From: AC-50 sp035640455
GTDB taxonomy: Bacteria; Actinomycetota; Thermoleophilia; Gaiellales; Gaiellaceae
Reading direction: 5' to 3'
NCBI GenBank assembly: GCA_035640455.1
Contig: DASQWB010000183.1
Coordinates: 1 to 43,676, forward strand
DNA length: 43,676 nucleotides
Below the pieces are notes generated by a model. The model did not search any database. It was not told where the DNA came from and saw only the letters and a program-made list of their open reading frames with translations. A program made the position numbers and the translations under genes. Of this stretch, positions 29,906 through 38,521 are shown piece after piece (positions within the stretch are counted from its first letter, which is position 1; the number at the start of each line of letters is the position of its first letter).

Positions 29906-31211
29906 GAGGCAGCAGCGCCACGACGTCGCTCGCAACGAGACCCGCCTGCTGCGGGGCAAGCCGCGCCGCCCGCGCCTGCGCGACCGCCCCGGCGGCCGCG
30001 GCGAGCTGCGCCTCGAGTCCCTTGGCGAGGAAGGCCGCGACGATGCCGGTGAGGACGTCGCCCGTCCCCGCGGTCGCCAGGCCCGGCGCGTTCGCCGACC
30101 GGACGAGGACGCCGGCTCCCGGCGCGCCCACCAGCGTGTCGGCGCCCTTCAGCAACACCACGCAGCCGAAGCGCTCGACGCCTCGCCGGATCGCCTCGAG
30201 CCGGTGGGTAGCCACCCACCGCGACTCCTCCCCGAGCAGCCGCGCGAGCTCCCCCTCGTGCGGGGTCAGGACAGTGGGCGCATCCCGCGTGAACGGCTGG
30301 AGCTCGTGCAGCCCGTCCGCGTCGACCACCGCCGGCAGCGACGACTCCGAGAGCAGCCGCCGCACGAGCGCCCGCTGCTCCTCCCCGCGCCCGAGCCCGG
30401 GCCCGAGCGCGAGCGCGTCCATGCGCGGCAGCAGCTCGTCGACCTCGTCGATCGGCCGCTTCACCGCCTCGAGCAGGCGCTGCTCCACGACCGGGAGCGA
30501 GCGCTCCGGGACGGCAACCGCGACGTAGCCGGCGTCCGCGCGGAACGCCGCCTCGGCGGCGAGGCAGGCCGCGCCGGTCAGCCCCGGCGCGCCGCCAACG
30601 ACGAGCACTGCGCCGGCCGAGTACTTGTTGTCGCCCTCGCGGCGACGCGGCACGCGCGCGAGGACATCGCCCGTCACGAGCCGGTGCTCGGTCTCCGCGC
30701 GCTCGAGGCCGATCTCGACGACGTCGACCTCGCCGGCGTGGAATCGCCCCGGCGCGACGACGAGCCCGACCTTCGGGGCGTGCATGGTGACAGTCACCGC
30801 GGCGCGCACCGCCGCGCCCGCGACCTCCCCGGTCGAGGCGTTTACGCCCGACGGCACGTCGACCGCCACGACCGGCGCGCCCGCGCCGTTCATCCGCCGG
30901 ATCAGCTCGGCCGCATCCGCCCGCGGCTCGCCCCGAAACCCGGTGCCGAAGAGCGCGTCGACGACGACGTCGGCGCCCTCCCCGAGCTCCTCGACCGCGT
31001 CCCGACCTGCCTCCCGCAGCACCCGGGCCGCGATGCGCCCGTCGCCGCCGTTCGCGCCCCGGCCGCAGACGCAGGCGACCCGCCGCGCCTCCGGGAAGCG
31101 GCGCAGGACCGCCTCCGCGACTCCGCGCCCCGCCCGCTCCATCATCGCCTCGACGTCGTGGCCGGCCTCGGCGGCGCGCATCTCGTCCGCGGTGTAGAGC
31201 GGCTCAAGCAT
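29892..31211 (-). CDS. nnr: Bifunctional NAD(P)HX epimerase/dehydratase
   Basis: 439 residues, fusing NnrE (YjeF_N, about 1-195) and NnrD (carbohydrate-kinase-like, about 200-439). NnrE shows CGRGANGGDGR and VDALFGTGFRGEP; NnrD shows NKYSAGAVLVVGG, TPHEGELARLLG, and the ADP-binding APGLATAGTGDVLTG. Together they repair hydrated NADH/NADPH: the epimerase interconverts the epimers and the dehydratase regenerates NAD(P)H with ADP. ATG start, overlapping acpS by 8 nt within the operon. Confidence 0.95.
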   Translation of the reverse strand: MLEPLYTADEMRAAEAGHDVEAMMERAGRGVAEAVLRRFPEARRVACVCGRGANGGDGRIAARVLREAGRDAVEELGEGADVVVDALFGTGFRGEPRADAAELIRRMNGAGAPVVAVDVPSGVNASTGEVAGAAVRAAVTVTMHAPKVGLVVAPGRFHAGEVDVVEIGLERAETEHRLVTGDVLARVPRRREGDNKYSAGAVLVVGGAPGLTGAACLAAEAAFRADAGYVAVAVPERSLPVVEQRLLEAVKRPIDEVDELLPRMDALALGPGLGRGEEQRALVRRLLSESSLPAVVDADGLHELQPFTRDAPTVLTPHEGELARLLGEESRWVATHRLEAIRRGVERFGCVVLLKGADTLVGAPGAGVLVRSANAPGLATAGTGDVLTGIVAAFLAKGLEAQLAAAAGAVAQARAARLAPQQAGLVASDVVALLPRALA

Positions 31212-31563
31212 CGGAGACGAGGCAGATCGCGGCGGCGAGCTCGCGCGAGTGCGTCATCGAGAGGTCGATCCGGCCGGCGCGGCTCCGCTCCGCATACGCC
31301 TTCGTCCGCCCGGAGAGGCGGACGCCGGGCTTCGGCCGGCCGACGATCTCGATCTCCTTCCACGTGAAGCGGACGCCGATGCCGAGCGCCTTCCCCACCG
31401 CCTCCTTGCCGGCGAAGCGGCCCGCGTAGCTCTCGGCCGGGTTCGGCCGCGAGTCGCAGTACTCGCGCTCGGCGGCCGTGAAGCAGCGCTCGCGAAAGCC
31501 CGGATAGCGCTCGAGCGCACGGCGAATGCGCCCGATCTCGATCAGATCCAAGCCGACGCGCAC
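31204..31563 (-). CDS. acpS: Holo-[acyl-carrier-protein] synthase
   Basis: 119 residues, the small AcpS type of 4'-phosphopantetheinyl transferase, which arms ACP from CoA. Mg2+-binding D6 in VGLDLIEIGRI, core FAGKEAVGKALG, and the end SMTHSRELAAAICLV (H region) match. GTG 31563 overlaps the stop of the upstream HAD gene by 1 nt, so it is coupled. With fabI in the same window it serves fatty-acid synthesis. Confidence 0.93.
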   Translation of the reverse strand: MRVGLDLIEIGRIRRALERYPGFRERCFTAAEREYCDSRPNPAESYAGRFAGKEAVGKALGIGVRFTWKEIEIVGRPKPGVRLSGRTKAYAERSRAGRIDLSMTHSRELAAAICLVSDA

Positions 31564-32339
31564 TACACGTTCTGCTCGAGCCACTCCGGGAGCTGCGCCA
31601 CCGAGGAGACGAGACCGTCGGGCATGACGCTCCCCCGCTCGACCGCATCGGGCCGGAACTTCCCCGTCCGGACGAGGACGGTGCGGAGGCCGAAGCGCTG
31701 TGCGCCCGCGATGTCGGCCTCGATGTCGTCGCCGACCATCCACGTGAGTTCCGGCTCGGCGTCGAGCGCCTCGACGGCGGCGCCGAAGTAGGCAGGGCTC
31801 GGCTTGCCGAGCACGGTCGCCTCGACGTCGGCCGCGTACTCGAGCCCGGCGACGAAGGCGCCGGCGTCGAGGAGCGGGCCGCGCCGCGTCTGCCACCAGC
31901 GGTTCTTGTGCAGGCAGTAGAGCTCGGCGCCGGCCTCGAGCTCGTGGAAGGCGCGGGCGAGGTTCGTGTAGCTGAAGACCTGGTTCGTCTCGAGCGTCTC
32001 GTCGGCGCCGCCGAGCAGCACCGCGTCCGCGCCCTCGCCGACGAGCTCGACCCCCGCGAGGTCGTCGACGAGCGCGTGCATCGTCAGCGCGAGCACGCGC
32101 TTGCCGCGCAGCGCCCTCGCGGCCGCATGCGCCGTCGTCTGGAGCTCGTCGTCGTCGAGGTCGACGCCGATCTCCCGCAGCTCCTCGGCGAGCGTCGCGC
32201 GCGCCCGCGTCGTGTTGTTCGTGACGAACCGGAGCCGGTGGCCGTCCTCACGCAGCCGCCGCACGGCCTCCGCCGCGCCTGCGATCGGCTCGCCGGAGAC
32301 CGCCAGGACGCCGTCGACGTCGAGGAGAATTGCCGCCAT
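31563..32339 (-). CDS. HAD-IIA family hydrolase
   Basis: 258 residues. HAD motif I is LLDVDGVLAVSGEPI (D7, D9), motif II VTNNTTRARATLAEEL, motif III Lys in LGKPSPAYFGAAVEAL, and motif IV GDDIEADIAGAQRFGLRTVL. The NagD/phosphoglycolate-phosphatase-like cap is present. Phosphatase of unknown substrate (sugar phosphate or pyridoxal phosphate are common in this group). ATG 32339 shares two bases with the divergent ATG at 32338. TAGACT lies 8 nt upstream. First gene of the six-gene operon. Confidence 0.88.
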   Translation of the reverse strand: MAAILLDVDGVLAVSGEPIAGAAEAVRRLREDGHRLRFVTNNTTRARATLAEELREIGVDLDDDELQTTAHAAARALRGKRVLALTMHALVDDLAGVELVGEGADAVLLGGADETLETNQVFSYTNLARAFHELEAGAELYCLHKNRWWQTRRGPLLDAGAFVAGLEYAADVEATVLGKPSPAYFGAAVEALDAEPELTWMVGDDIEADIAGAQRFGLRTVLVRTGKFRPDAVERGSVMPDGLVSSVAQLPEWLEQNV

Positions 32340-32745
32340 GGCCGGCGAGTCTATTTCGGTCACGCGCTCCGTCGCGATCCCGCTCGAGGAGATCGAGCTC
32401 CGCGTCTCCCGCTCGAGCGGCCCCGGCGGCCAGCATGCGCAGACCTCGGAGACGCGCGTCGAGGCCGTCTTCGATGTCGAGGCCTCGGAGACGCTCTCGT
32501 CGGCGCAGAAGCGGCGCGTCGTGGCACGAGCCGGGCCGGTGCTCCGTGCGGTCGCGCAGGACGAGCGAAGCCAGGCGCGGAACCGCGAGCTCGCCCTCGA
32601 GCGGCTGGCGGCCAGGCTCCGCGAGGCGCTGCGAGTGCAGCGCAAGCGCGTCCCGACGAAGCCGACCGCGGCCGCGCGCGAGCGCCGCCTGGAGGAGAAG
32701 CGCCGCCGCAGCGAGACGAAGCGGCTACGAAGACCGCCGAGCTAG
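32338..32745 (+). CDS. arfB: Peptidyl-tRNA hydrolase domain protein (ArfB/RF-1-like)
   Basis: 135 residues of the GGQ class that frees peptides from stalled ribosomes. The catalytic motif is in RVSRSSGPGGQHAQTSETRV. The C-terminal tail is lysine/arginine-rich (PTKPTAAARERRLEEKRRRS, then KRLRR), as ArfB needs to enter the mRNA channel. ATG 32338 is the only usable start near the fold; the start overlaps the divergent HAD start as CATG. GAGGAG at 32321-32326 may be a distant ribosome-binding site. It converges with and overlaps the nucleotidyltransferase gene by 21 nt. Confidence 0.85.
   Translation: MAGESISVTRSVAIPLEEIELRVSRSSGPGGQHAQTSETRVEAVFDVEASETLSSAQKRRVVARAGPVLRAVAQDERSQARNRELALERLAARLREALRVQRKRVPTKPTAAARERRLEEKRRRSETKRLRRPPS
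32348..32353 (-). promoter_or_regulatory. -10 box (TAGACT) for the HAD-acpS-nnr-alr-cca operon
   Basis: Minus-strand hexamer 8 nt before ATG 32339. It lies inside the first codons of the divergent arfB gene. Confidence 0.5.
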
Positions 32746-33246
32746 CCGCTCGAAGTCCGGCACGGGAATGCCGTAGCGCTCACCGAGTGCCCGCACGTCT
32801 CGCTGGTGAGCGTCGTCGAGCGCGTAGCCGGTCGTGTGGCTCACCATCACGGCCTCGGGCGTGAGGCAGGGAACCTCCTGTCCCAGGATGCGGCCGACGC
32901 CGCCGAAGGCCGCGGCCGGGTAGATCCAAACCTCGCCGTTCGCCATCCGGTAGACGCCCTCGCCGGTCGCTGTGAATGACACCGGATGCACGTCCACCTG
33001 ATGTCCCTCTTCGTCGATGAGCTCGAAGCTCGAAGGTGGTTCGCCGGCGGCGAGCACGTAGCCGCGTTCGCCGAGCGCCTGCTCGATCCGCGCGCTGTCG
33101 TCGAATCGGGCCACGAGGTCGAGGTCGTCGTGCGGTCGCGTCTGCTCACCGAGCAGCGCGTCGACCGCCCAGCCGCCGTCGAGCCATACCGCGATGTCGT
33201 GCGTCTTCAGGTGCGCGAGCAGGCCGAGGACGCGCGCTGCGTCCAT
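32725..33246 (-). CDS. Aminoglycoside/lincosamide-type nucleotidyltransferase domain protein
   Basis: 173 residues with the minimal nucleotidyltransferase core: WLDGGWAVDALLGEQTRPHD, then DLDLVARFD (GG-W...D-x-D metal site), and DVHPVSFTATGEG. The layout matches the AadB/LnuA-like superfamily, which adenylylates antibiotics, but most chromosomal members have no known drug substrate, so resistance should not be assumed. ATG 33246 is preferred by fold; GTG 33285 with TCTAAT 10 nt upstream is the alternative and would add 13 residues. Confidence 0.8.
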   Translation of the reverse strand: MDAARVLGLLAHLKTHDIAVWLDGGWAVDALLGEQTRPHDDLDLVARFDDSARIEQALGERGYVLAAGEPPSSFELIDEEGHQVDVHPVSFTATGEGVYRMANGEVWIYPAAAFGGVGRILGQEVPCLTPEAVMVSHTTGYALDDAHQRDVRALGERYGIPVPDFERLARRSS

Positions 33247-35326
33247 CTCCGCCTGCGGCTGTCTCCCGCGTCCGCTTCTCGCCACACCCGAGCCGATTAG
33301 ACCGCACTCTGCAGGGGAAACAGGCGCGACCGCGAACGACCTGCTCGTCCTCGACGGCTGCACGTTCTTCTACACCGACGCGACCGGCGACGTCGACGCG
33401 CGCGAGGCGAAGGGCTACTTCTTCGAGGACGTGCGCCACCTCTCGCGCTGGCAGCTCCTGCTCGACGAGCAGCCGCTCGAGTGCCTCGCGAGCCGTCCCG
33501 TCGACTACTTCTCGGCCCGCATGGTCTGCGCGCCGCCGGGCCAGCAGCCGCCGGTGACGGTGCGCCGCGACCGCTTCGTCACCGACGGCGTCCACGAGGA
33601 CGTGATCGTCAGGAACCATCGCTTCGAGCCGGTAGAGGTCAAGCTCGAGCTCCACTTCGGCGCCGACTTCGCGGACGTCCTCGAGGCGCAGCAGGGCGGG
33701 GAGACCGCCGAGGGCGAGGACGGGCACGAGCTCGAAGGACCGCGAGCCCGCATGTGGCACCAGCGAAATGGCTACCGGCGAGAGACGATCGTCGCGTTCA
33801 GCCGCCGCGACGTGACGCTCGAGGAAGGGCGCGCGGTCTTCGACCTGCGCCTCGGCCCGCACGAGGAGTGGAAGACGTGCGTCGACGTCGTGCCCGTCGT
33901 CGAGGGACGCCGGCGGCGGGCGCTCCTCCGTTGCGAGTCGTTCGGCAAGCCCGAGCCCGAGATGCCGCTCTCGCTCCAGGAGTGGCTCGCCGGCGCTCCC
34001 TCCTTGGAGAGCGACAGAGCATCGCTCGTGCAGACGTACCGGCAGAGCCTCCTCGACCTCGGCGCGCTGCGGATCCGGCCGACGACGAGCCTCGCGCACG
34101 CGATGCCGGCGGGCGGCCTGCCGTGGTTCATGACGGCGTTCGGCCGCGACAGCCTGGTCACCTCGTACTTCGCGGTTCCGTTCCAGCCGACGCTGGCCGA
34201 GGCGACGTTGCAGGCCCTCGCCGAGCTCCAGGCGACCGAGTACGACGACTTCCGCGACGCCGAGCCGGGCAAGATCATGCACGAGCTGCGGCGCGGGATC
34301 CTCGCGCGAAGCGGCGTCACCCCGCACAGCCCGTACTACGGCACGCACGACGCGACCCTCCTCTTCCTGATCGTCCTCGACGAGTACGAGCGCTGGACTG
34401 GCGACACGGCGCTCGTGCTGCGGCTCGAGGGCGCGGCGCGCGCGGCGGTCGCGTGGCTGGAGGGGCCCGCGGATCTCGACGGCGACGGCTTTCTCGAGTA
34501 CCACAGCCGCTCGTCGAAGGGGCTCCGCAACCTCTGCTGGAAGGACTCTGATGACTCGATCCTCTTCCCGGACGGGTCGCACGCCGAGGCGCCGATCGCG
34601 ACCTGCGAGATCCAGGGCTACGCCTACGACGCGCGGCTGCGGACGGCGCGGCTCGCCCGCGAGGTGTGGGGCGACGATGCGCTGGCGGAGCGGCTCGAGC
34701 GGGACGCTGCCGCGCTCCGCGAGCGATTCGACGAGGTCTTCTGGCTCGGCCGCCGCCGCTTCTACGCGCTCGCTCTCGACGGGCGGAAGCGGCCGGTCGA
34801 CGCGCTCACGTCGAACGTCGGCCATCTCCTGTGGAGCGGGATCGTGCCGAAAGAGCGCGCGGAGATCCTCGTCCGGCGTCTGCTCGGAAAGGACATGTTC
34901 AGCGGCTGGGGGATCCGCACGATGTCGGCGCGCGAGCGCCCGTACAGCCCACTCCGCTACCACGACGGGACGGTCTGGCCGCACGACACGGCGATCGTCG
35001 CCGAGGGGATGCGCGGCTACGGCTACCGCGACGAGGCGAGCCGCGTCGCGCACGCGCTCCTCGACGCGGCGCGGCAGCTCGGCCACCGGCTGCCGGAGGT
35101 CTTCGCCGGCTTCGAGCGCGACGGCGCCGACGTGCCGGTCCAGTACCCGGGCGCCATGACTCCGCAGGCCTGGTCCGCCGCGGCGCCCCTCCTCGCCCTG
35201 CGGACGCTGCTCGGCCTCGACGTCGTCGACGGCGAGCTGCGGGCGCGGCCGAAGCTTCCCGACGACCTCCGCGCGCTCCGCCTGCGCGGCGTTCCGTTCC
35301 GGGGCGGCACGCGCGACGTCCCGTGA
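33194..35326 (+). CDS. Glycogen debranching enzyme (amylo-alpha-1,6-glucosidase family)
   Basis: Up to 710 residues. The N-terminal beta domain begins LLVLDGCTFFYTDATGDVDA and ends near residue 290. The C-terminal alpha/alpha-barrel hydrolase domain includes MPAGGLPWFMTAFGRDSLVT, LLFLIVLDEYERWTGD, CWKDSDDSILFPDG and RYHDGTVWPHDTAI with the acidic residues expected of GH15/GH133-like enzymes. It would cleave alpha-1,6 branches in glycogen-like or trehalose-related glucans. The only ATG/GTG/TTG upstream is ATG 33194, but the first about 45 residues look like antisense shadow, so the true start may lie between 33290 and 33345 (CTG 33341 is in frame). It overlaps the start region of the divergent nucleotidyltransferase. 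Confidence 0.82.
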   Translation: MSCVFRCASRPRTRAASISACGCLPRPLLATPEPIRPHSAGETGATANDLLVLDGCTFFYTDATGDVDAREAKGYFFEDVRHLSRWQLLLDEQPLECLASRPVDYFSARMVCAPPGQQPPVTVRRDRFVTDGVHEDVIVRNHRFEPVEVKLELHFGADFADVLEAQQGGETAEGEDGHELEGPRARMWHQRNGYRRETIVAFSRRDVTLEEGRAVFDLRLGPHEEWKTCVDVVPVVEGRRRRALLRCESFGKPEPEMPLSLQEWLAGAPSLESDRASLVQTYRQSLLDLGALRIRPTTSLAHAMPAGGLPWFMTAFGRDSLVTSYFAVPFQPTLAEATLQALAELQATEYDDFRDAEPGKIMHELRRGILARSGVTPHSPYYGTHDATLLFLIVLDEYERWTGDTALVLRLEGAARAAVAWLEGPADLDGDGFLEYHSRSSKGLRNLCWKDSDDSILFPDGSHAEAPIATCEIQGYAYDARLRTARLAREVWGDDALAERLERDAAALRERFDEVFWLGRRRFYALALDGRKRPVDALTSNVGHLLWSGIVPKERAEILVRRLLGKDMFSGWGIRTMSARERPYSPLRYHDGTVWPHDTAIVAEGMRGYGYRDEASRVAHALLDAARQLGHRLPEVFAGFERDGADVPVQYPGAMTPQAWSAAAPLLALRTLLGLDVVDGELRARPKLPDDLRALRLRGVPFRGGTRDVP

Positions 35327-35970
35327 CCGACGCCGTCGTCTTCGACGCGCTCGGGACGCTCTTCGAGCTGCGGGTGCTCGTCGAGCGCCTCGACGAGCTG
35401 GGCGCCCCCGACGGCGCCTTCGACGCGTGGTTCGGGCGGCTCCTGCACTCCGCCGCCGCCGTCACGCTCGCCGGCGAGTTCGTGCCGTTCGCGGAGCTCG
35501 CGCGGACGACGCTCGCGACGGCGGCGGCGCGGCTCGGCGTCGAGCTCGACCCCGAGGAGGTGCTGCCGCTCCTCGAGCGGCTGCCGCCCTACCCGGACGC
35601 GCGAGCCGCCGTGGCGCGGCTGGAGGAGGCCGGTGTGGCTTGGGCAGTCCTGACGAACGGCGGCGAGGCCGCCACGCGGGCGCTCCTCGAAGCGGGCGGG
35701 CTCGCAGGGGCGTGGCACGTCGTGAGCGCCGAGGAGGTCCGCGCGTACAAGCCCCACCCTGCGCCGTACCGTCGCGTCGTCGAGGCGCTCGAGCTGCCGG
35801 CCGAGCGGGTGACGCTCGTCGCCGCGCACGGCTGGGACGTCGTCGGCGCAGGCGCCGCCGGCCTCCGATGCGTCTGGGTCGACCGTCTCGAGCACGAGTG
35901 GCCGTTCCCGCCGCCCGAGCCGCCGCGGGCGCCGGACCTCGAGCTCGCCGTCGAACGCGCCCTGGCTTAA
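35323..35970 (+). CDS. HAD family hydrolase, haloacid dehalogenase type
   Basis: 215 residues. Motif I VVFDALGTLFELR has one Asp (D8) and Ala-Leu-Gly-Thr, the 2-haloacid dehalogenase pattern rather than DxD phosphatase. Motif II is VLTNGG; the Lys is in RAYKPHPAPYRRV; the C-terminal part is LVAAHGWDVVGAGAAGLRCV, where dehalogenases have AxxxWD. So L-2-haloacid dehalogenase activity is plausible but untested. GTG 35323 overlaps the debranching-enzyme stop (GTGA). Its TAA shares TTAA with the convergent propeller gene. Confidence 0.85.
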   Translation: MTDAVVFDALGTLFELRVLVERLDELGAPDGAFDAWFGRLLHSAAAVTLAGEFVPFAELARTTLATAAARLGVELDPEEVLPLLERLPPYPDARAAVARLEEAGVAWAVLTNGGEAATRALLEAGGLAGAWHVVSAEEVRAYKPHPAPYRRVVEALELPAERVTLVAAHGWDVVGAGAAGLRCVWVDRLEHEWPFPPPEPPRAPDLELAVERALA

Positions 35971-37262
35971 TAGTCCCGAGCCGCGCCCAGAAGCGGCGCC
36001 GGGAGCTGGTGCCGGATCGACCTGACGATCCGCCCCGTCGTGGTCGAGACAACCGAGTACGAGGCATTGCCGCGCTCGATGAAGGCGCGCCGCCCGACGA
36101 CGATGCCGAAGACCTGTCGCTTGCCGAACAGGTGCGCGCGCCGCACGCCGGCGAGGCTGTAGATCGTCGCGCCGCGGCCGTCGTAGCGCTGCCGCTCTGC
36201 GTTCCAGTGCCACGGCGTGACGACGATGGCGTCGGTGCCGACGGACGCGCCTGCGGCGTTCGGATCGATCGTCTTCGCGCTCCAGTCCGTCGTGTCGACG
36301 AGCTGCAGGCCGACCGGCCGCGGGTCGTAGAGCATGCGGCCCTGCGCGTCGATCGAGCCGCGCTCGTCGACGCCCGACACGAGCAGCTGACCTGGCCGCG
36401 CCCACATCGCGACGCGAGACGTCCCGTCCAGGGGGCCCTTCTCCACGCTCTGGAGCGCTCGCGAAGCCCCGGCGAGCCGGTGGTAGGAGACCTGGAGCGT
36501 CGCGAGGTCGACCGCCGCGATCTGGCCCGGCGAGACCACGAAGGCTCTGCTGCCGTCGGCGGAGATCGCGAGGCCCGGCTGCGCGTAGTGCACGACGCGC
36601 GCCGGCCCCTCCTCGCCCGAGGCGTCCGAGCCGACGGAGACGCCGTCGAGCCGAACCGTGCGGACGGCGCCGTCCGCGTCGACGAGCGCGAGACCGGCCT
36701 CGCCCAGGCCGGTCTTAGGTCCGACGAGCAGCGCCAGCGTCCGGGAGGAGTGGGCGGCGCCGTAGACGAAGCTGTCGAGCGCCTGCTCGCCGACGACCGA
36801 CCTCGTTTCGGGATCGACGGCGAGGAGCGACGTGGACGCGGGTGTCAGGCTTCCGTCGGCCTGTCGGTTCAGCCGCGCCACGACCGCGTAGAGCCGCCGG
36901 TCGTCCGGCCAGAAGGTCGTCCGGATCACGGCCATGCCGCCGGTGTCGACGAAGCCGAGCCGCCGCATCCGCACCGGATCGACGAGCATGAAGACGCCGT
37001 TCAGGTCGGAATCAGCGAGCACGAGCGTCGAGCGGTCGGGAGAGAAGCTCCACGCGGAGATCCGGCTGCCGAGCGCGAGCGACGGGCCGCGCCGCTCCAG
37101 CAACGTCAGCGGGTCGAGCCGGGCCAGCCGCCACGACTCCTGGCCGACGTATACGAAGCCGAAGACCGGAGCCGAGGAGCGCTGCTGCGCTGCACCGGCG
37201 CCGGCGAAGACGAGCAGCAGGCCGGCGCCGAGAAACGTGAGCCCGAAGCGAAAGCGAGTCAT
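35967..37262 (-). CDS. Secreted beta-propeller-like protein, tandem paralogue 1
   Basis: 431 residues. Signal peptide (RFRFGLTFLGAGLLLVFAGAG). Repeated strands with Asp-Gly/Ser-Pro-Asp turns (AWSFSPDRSTLVLADSD, LAISADGSRAFVVSPGQI) indicate a TolB/WD40-like propeller. Very strong ribosome-binding site AGGAGGTG before ATG 37262. It matches the two upstream genes along its length (LARLDPLTLLERRG, MRRLGFVDTGG, VHYAQPGLAISADG) but lacks their CC pair. Last of a three-gene tandem read leftward. Role unknown; probably an outside binding or sensor domain. Confidence 0.8.
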   Translation of the reverse strand: MTRFRFGLTFLGAGLLLVFAGAGAAQQRSSAPVFGFVYVGQESWRLARLDPLTLLERRGPSLALGSRISAWSFSPDRSTLVLADSDLNGVFMLVDPVRMRRLGFVDTGGMAVIRTTFWPDDRRLYAVVARLNRQADGSLTPASTSLLAVDPETRSVVGEQALDSFVYGAAHSSRTLALLVGPKTGLGEAGLALVDADGAVRTVRLDGVSVGSDASGEEGPARVVHYAQPGLAISADGSRAFVVSPGQIAAVDLATLQVSYHRLAGASRALQSVEKGPLDGTSRVAMWARPGQLLVSGVDERGSIDAQGRMLYDPRPVGLQLVDTTDWSAKTIDPNAAGASVGTDAIVVTPWHWNAERQRYDGRGATIYSLAGVRRAHLFGKRQVFGIVVGRRAFIERGNASYSVVSTTTGRIVRSIRHQLPAPLLGAARDY

Positions 37263-37273
37263 TCCGACACCTC

Positions 37274-38521
37274 CTAGGAGTCCGCCCCCGCGCCGAGGAG
37301 CGGCTGCGGCATCTCGCCGGCGCGCACCTTCCGGAGGATCGCCCCCGTGCGAAGCGAGACGACGGCGTAGTAGCCGGCCTGCGTCTGCACGAACGCCCGG
37401 TGCCCGAGCGCCACGACGTCGACGAACTGACGCCCGAACAGGCGCGCCCGCCGCGAGCCGTCGAGCCCGTAGATCGTCGCGCCCGGCCGGACGCCGCTCA
37501 CCACGAGGGCGCCGCTTCCGACGGACGCGTAGGTCGCCGTGGCGTCGACGACGCGCATGCTCCAGTCACGGGTGTCGACGAGCGCGGCGCCGGCCGGCTC
37601 GGCGTCGACCTTCACGTGCCCGTCGGCGCCGATCGAGGCGTGGTCGTCGAAGCCCGTGACGACCAGCCTCCCGGGACGAGCCCACGCCGCGGAGCGCCAG
37701 CTTCCGTCGTATCCGCCGGGCACCTTCTGGAGCGCGCGCCGAGGGGCCAGCGCGTGCGACGAGGCGGCCCCGGTCGCGAGGTCGACCTCGACCACCCGGC
37801 CCGGCGTAACCAGGTAGGCGCGGCTCCCGTCCGCCGCGACGGCGAAGCCGGGCCGCGCGAAGTGCTCGATCTCCTCGGTCTCGGTCTCCGTGTACGGGTC
37901 GTGGCCGACGGTCACGCCGTCGAGGGCGAAGCTGCGGACGCCGCCGTCACGCCCCAGCACGACGAGGCGGGCGGCTCCAAGCGCGTTGATGGGCCCGACA
38001 AGGAGGACGAGCTCTCCGGCCGCGTGCGCGACGCCATACACCTGCCCCTCGAGCGGCCGCGTCGCGAGAAGCTTGTGCGCGGCGGGATCGACGGTGACGA
38101 GCTTCGCGGGCCCGCAGCACGAGAGGTCGTGGTCACCTGACGGAACGAGCGTCTCGACGACCGCGTAGACGCGGTCGGCCGCGGGCCAAGACGTCGCGAC
38201 GACGGACGCGGTCTGGAGCACCGAGTCGACGACGGCGATCCTGCGCATCCGCTTCGCGTCGACGAGCAGCAGCTCGCCGCGCGAGCTGTCGCCGAAGACG
38301 ACCTTCGACCGGTCGGGAGCGAAGCTCCAGGACCGGTAGCGGTCGCCGAGCGCGAGCAAGGATCCGTGGGGGACGAGCGTGAGCGGATCGAGCCGGACGA
38401 GCGCCATCGAGTCGGCCGACCTCGAGACGAGGCCGAGCAGCGGCTGCGACGTCTGCGCGCTGCCGCCGAAGCCGGCGAAGAGGAGCACGGCGGCGAGCGC
38501 GATCAGCAGACGCAGTCGCAT
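37274..38521 (-). CDS. Secreted beta-propeller-like protein, tandem paralogue 2
   Basis: 415 residues. Signal peptide (RLRLLIALAAVLLFAGFGGS). Blades: YRSWSFAPDRSKVVFGDSSR, KRMRRIAVVDSV, PGFAVAADGSRAYLVTPGRV. A cysteine pair (SCCGP) occurs where paralogue 3 has ECCSS, suggesting a disulfide or vicinal-Cys feature that paralogue 1 has lost. ATG 38521 overlaps the stop of paralogue 3 as TGATG (1 nt), so translation is coupled. 11 nt separate it from paralogue 1. Confidence 0.8.
   Translation of the reverse strand: MRLRLLIALAAVLLFAGFGGSAQTSQPLLGLVSRSADSMALVRLDPLTLVPHGSLLALGDRYRSWSFAPDRSKVVFGDSSRGELLLVDAKRMRRIAVVDSVLQTASVVATSWPAADRVYAVVETLVPSGDHDLSCCGPAKLVTVDPAAHKLLATRPLEGQVYGVAHAAGELVLLVGPINALGAARLVVLGRDGGVRSFALDGVTVGHDPYTETETEEIEHFARPGFAVAADGSRAYLVTPGRVVEVDLATGAASSHALAPRRALQKVPGGYDGSWRSAAWARPGRLVVTGFDDHASIGADGHVKVDAEPAGAALVDTRDWSMRVVDATATYASVGSGALVVSGVRPGATIYGLDGSRRARLFGRQFVDVVALGHRAFVQTQAGYYAVVSLRTGAILRKVRAGEMPQPLLGAGADS

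Noticed and set aside
32725..33246. Calling the nucleotidyltransferase an antibiotic-resistance gene
   Set aside because: Only the generic nucleotidyltransferase core is visible. Chromosomal members of this superfamily are common in environmental actinobacteria without a shown drug substrate.
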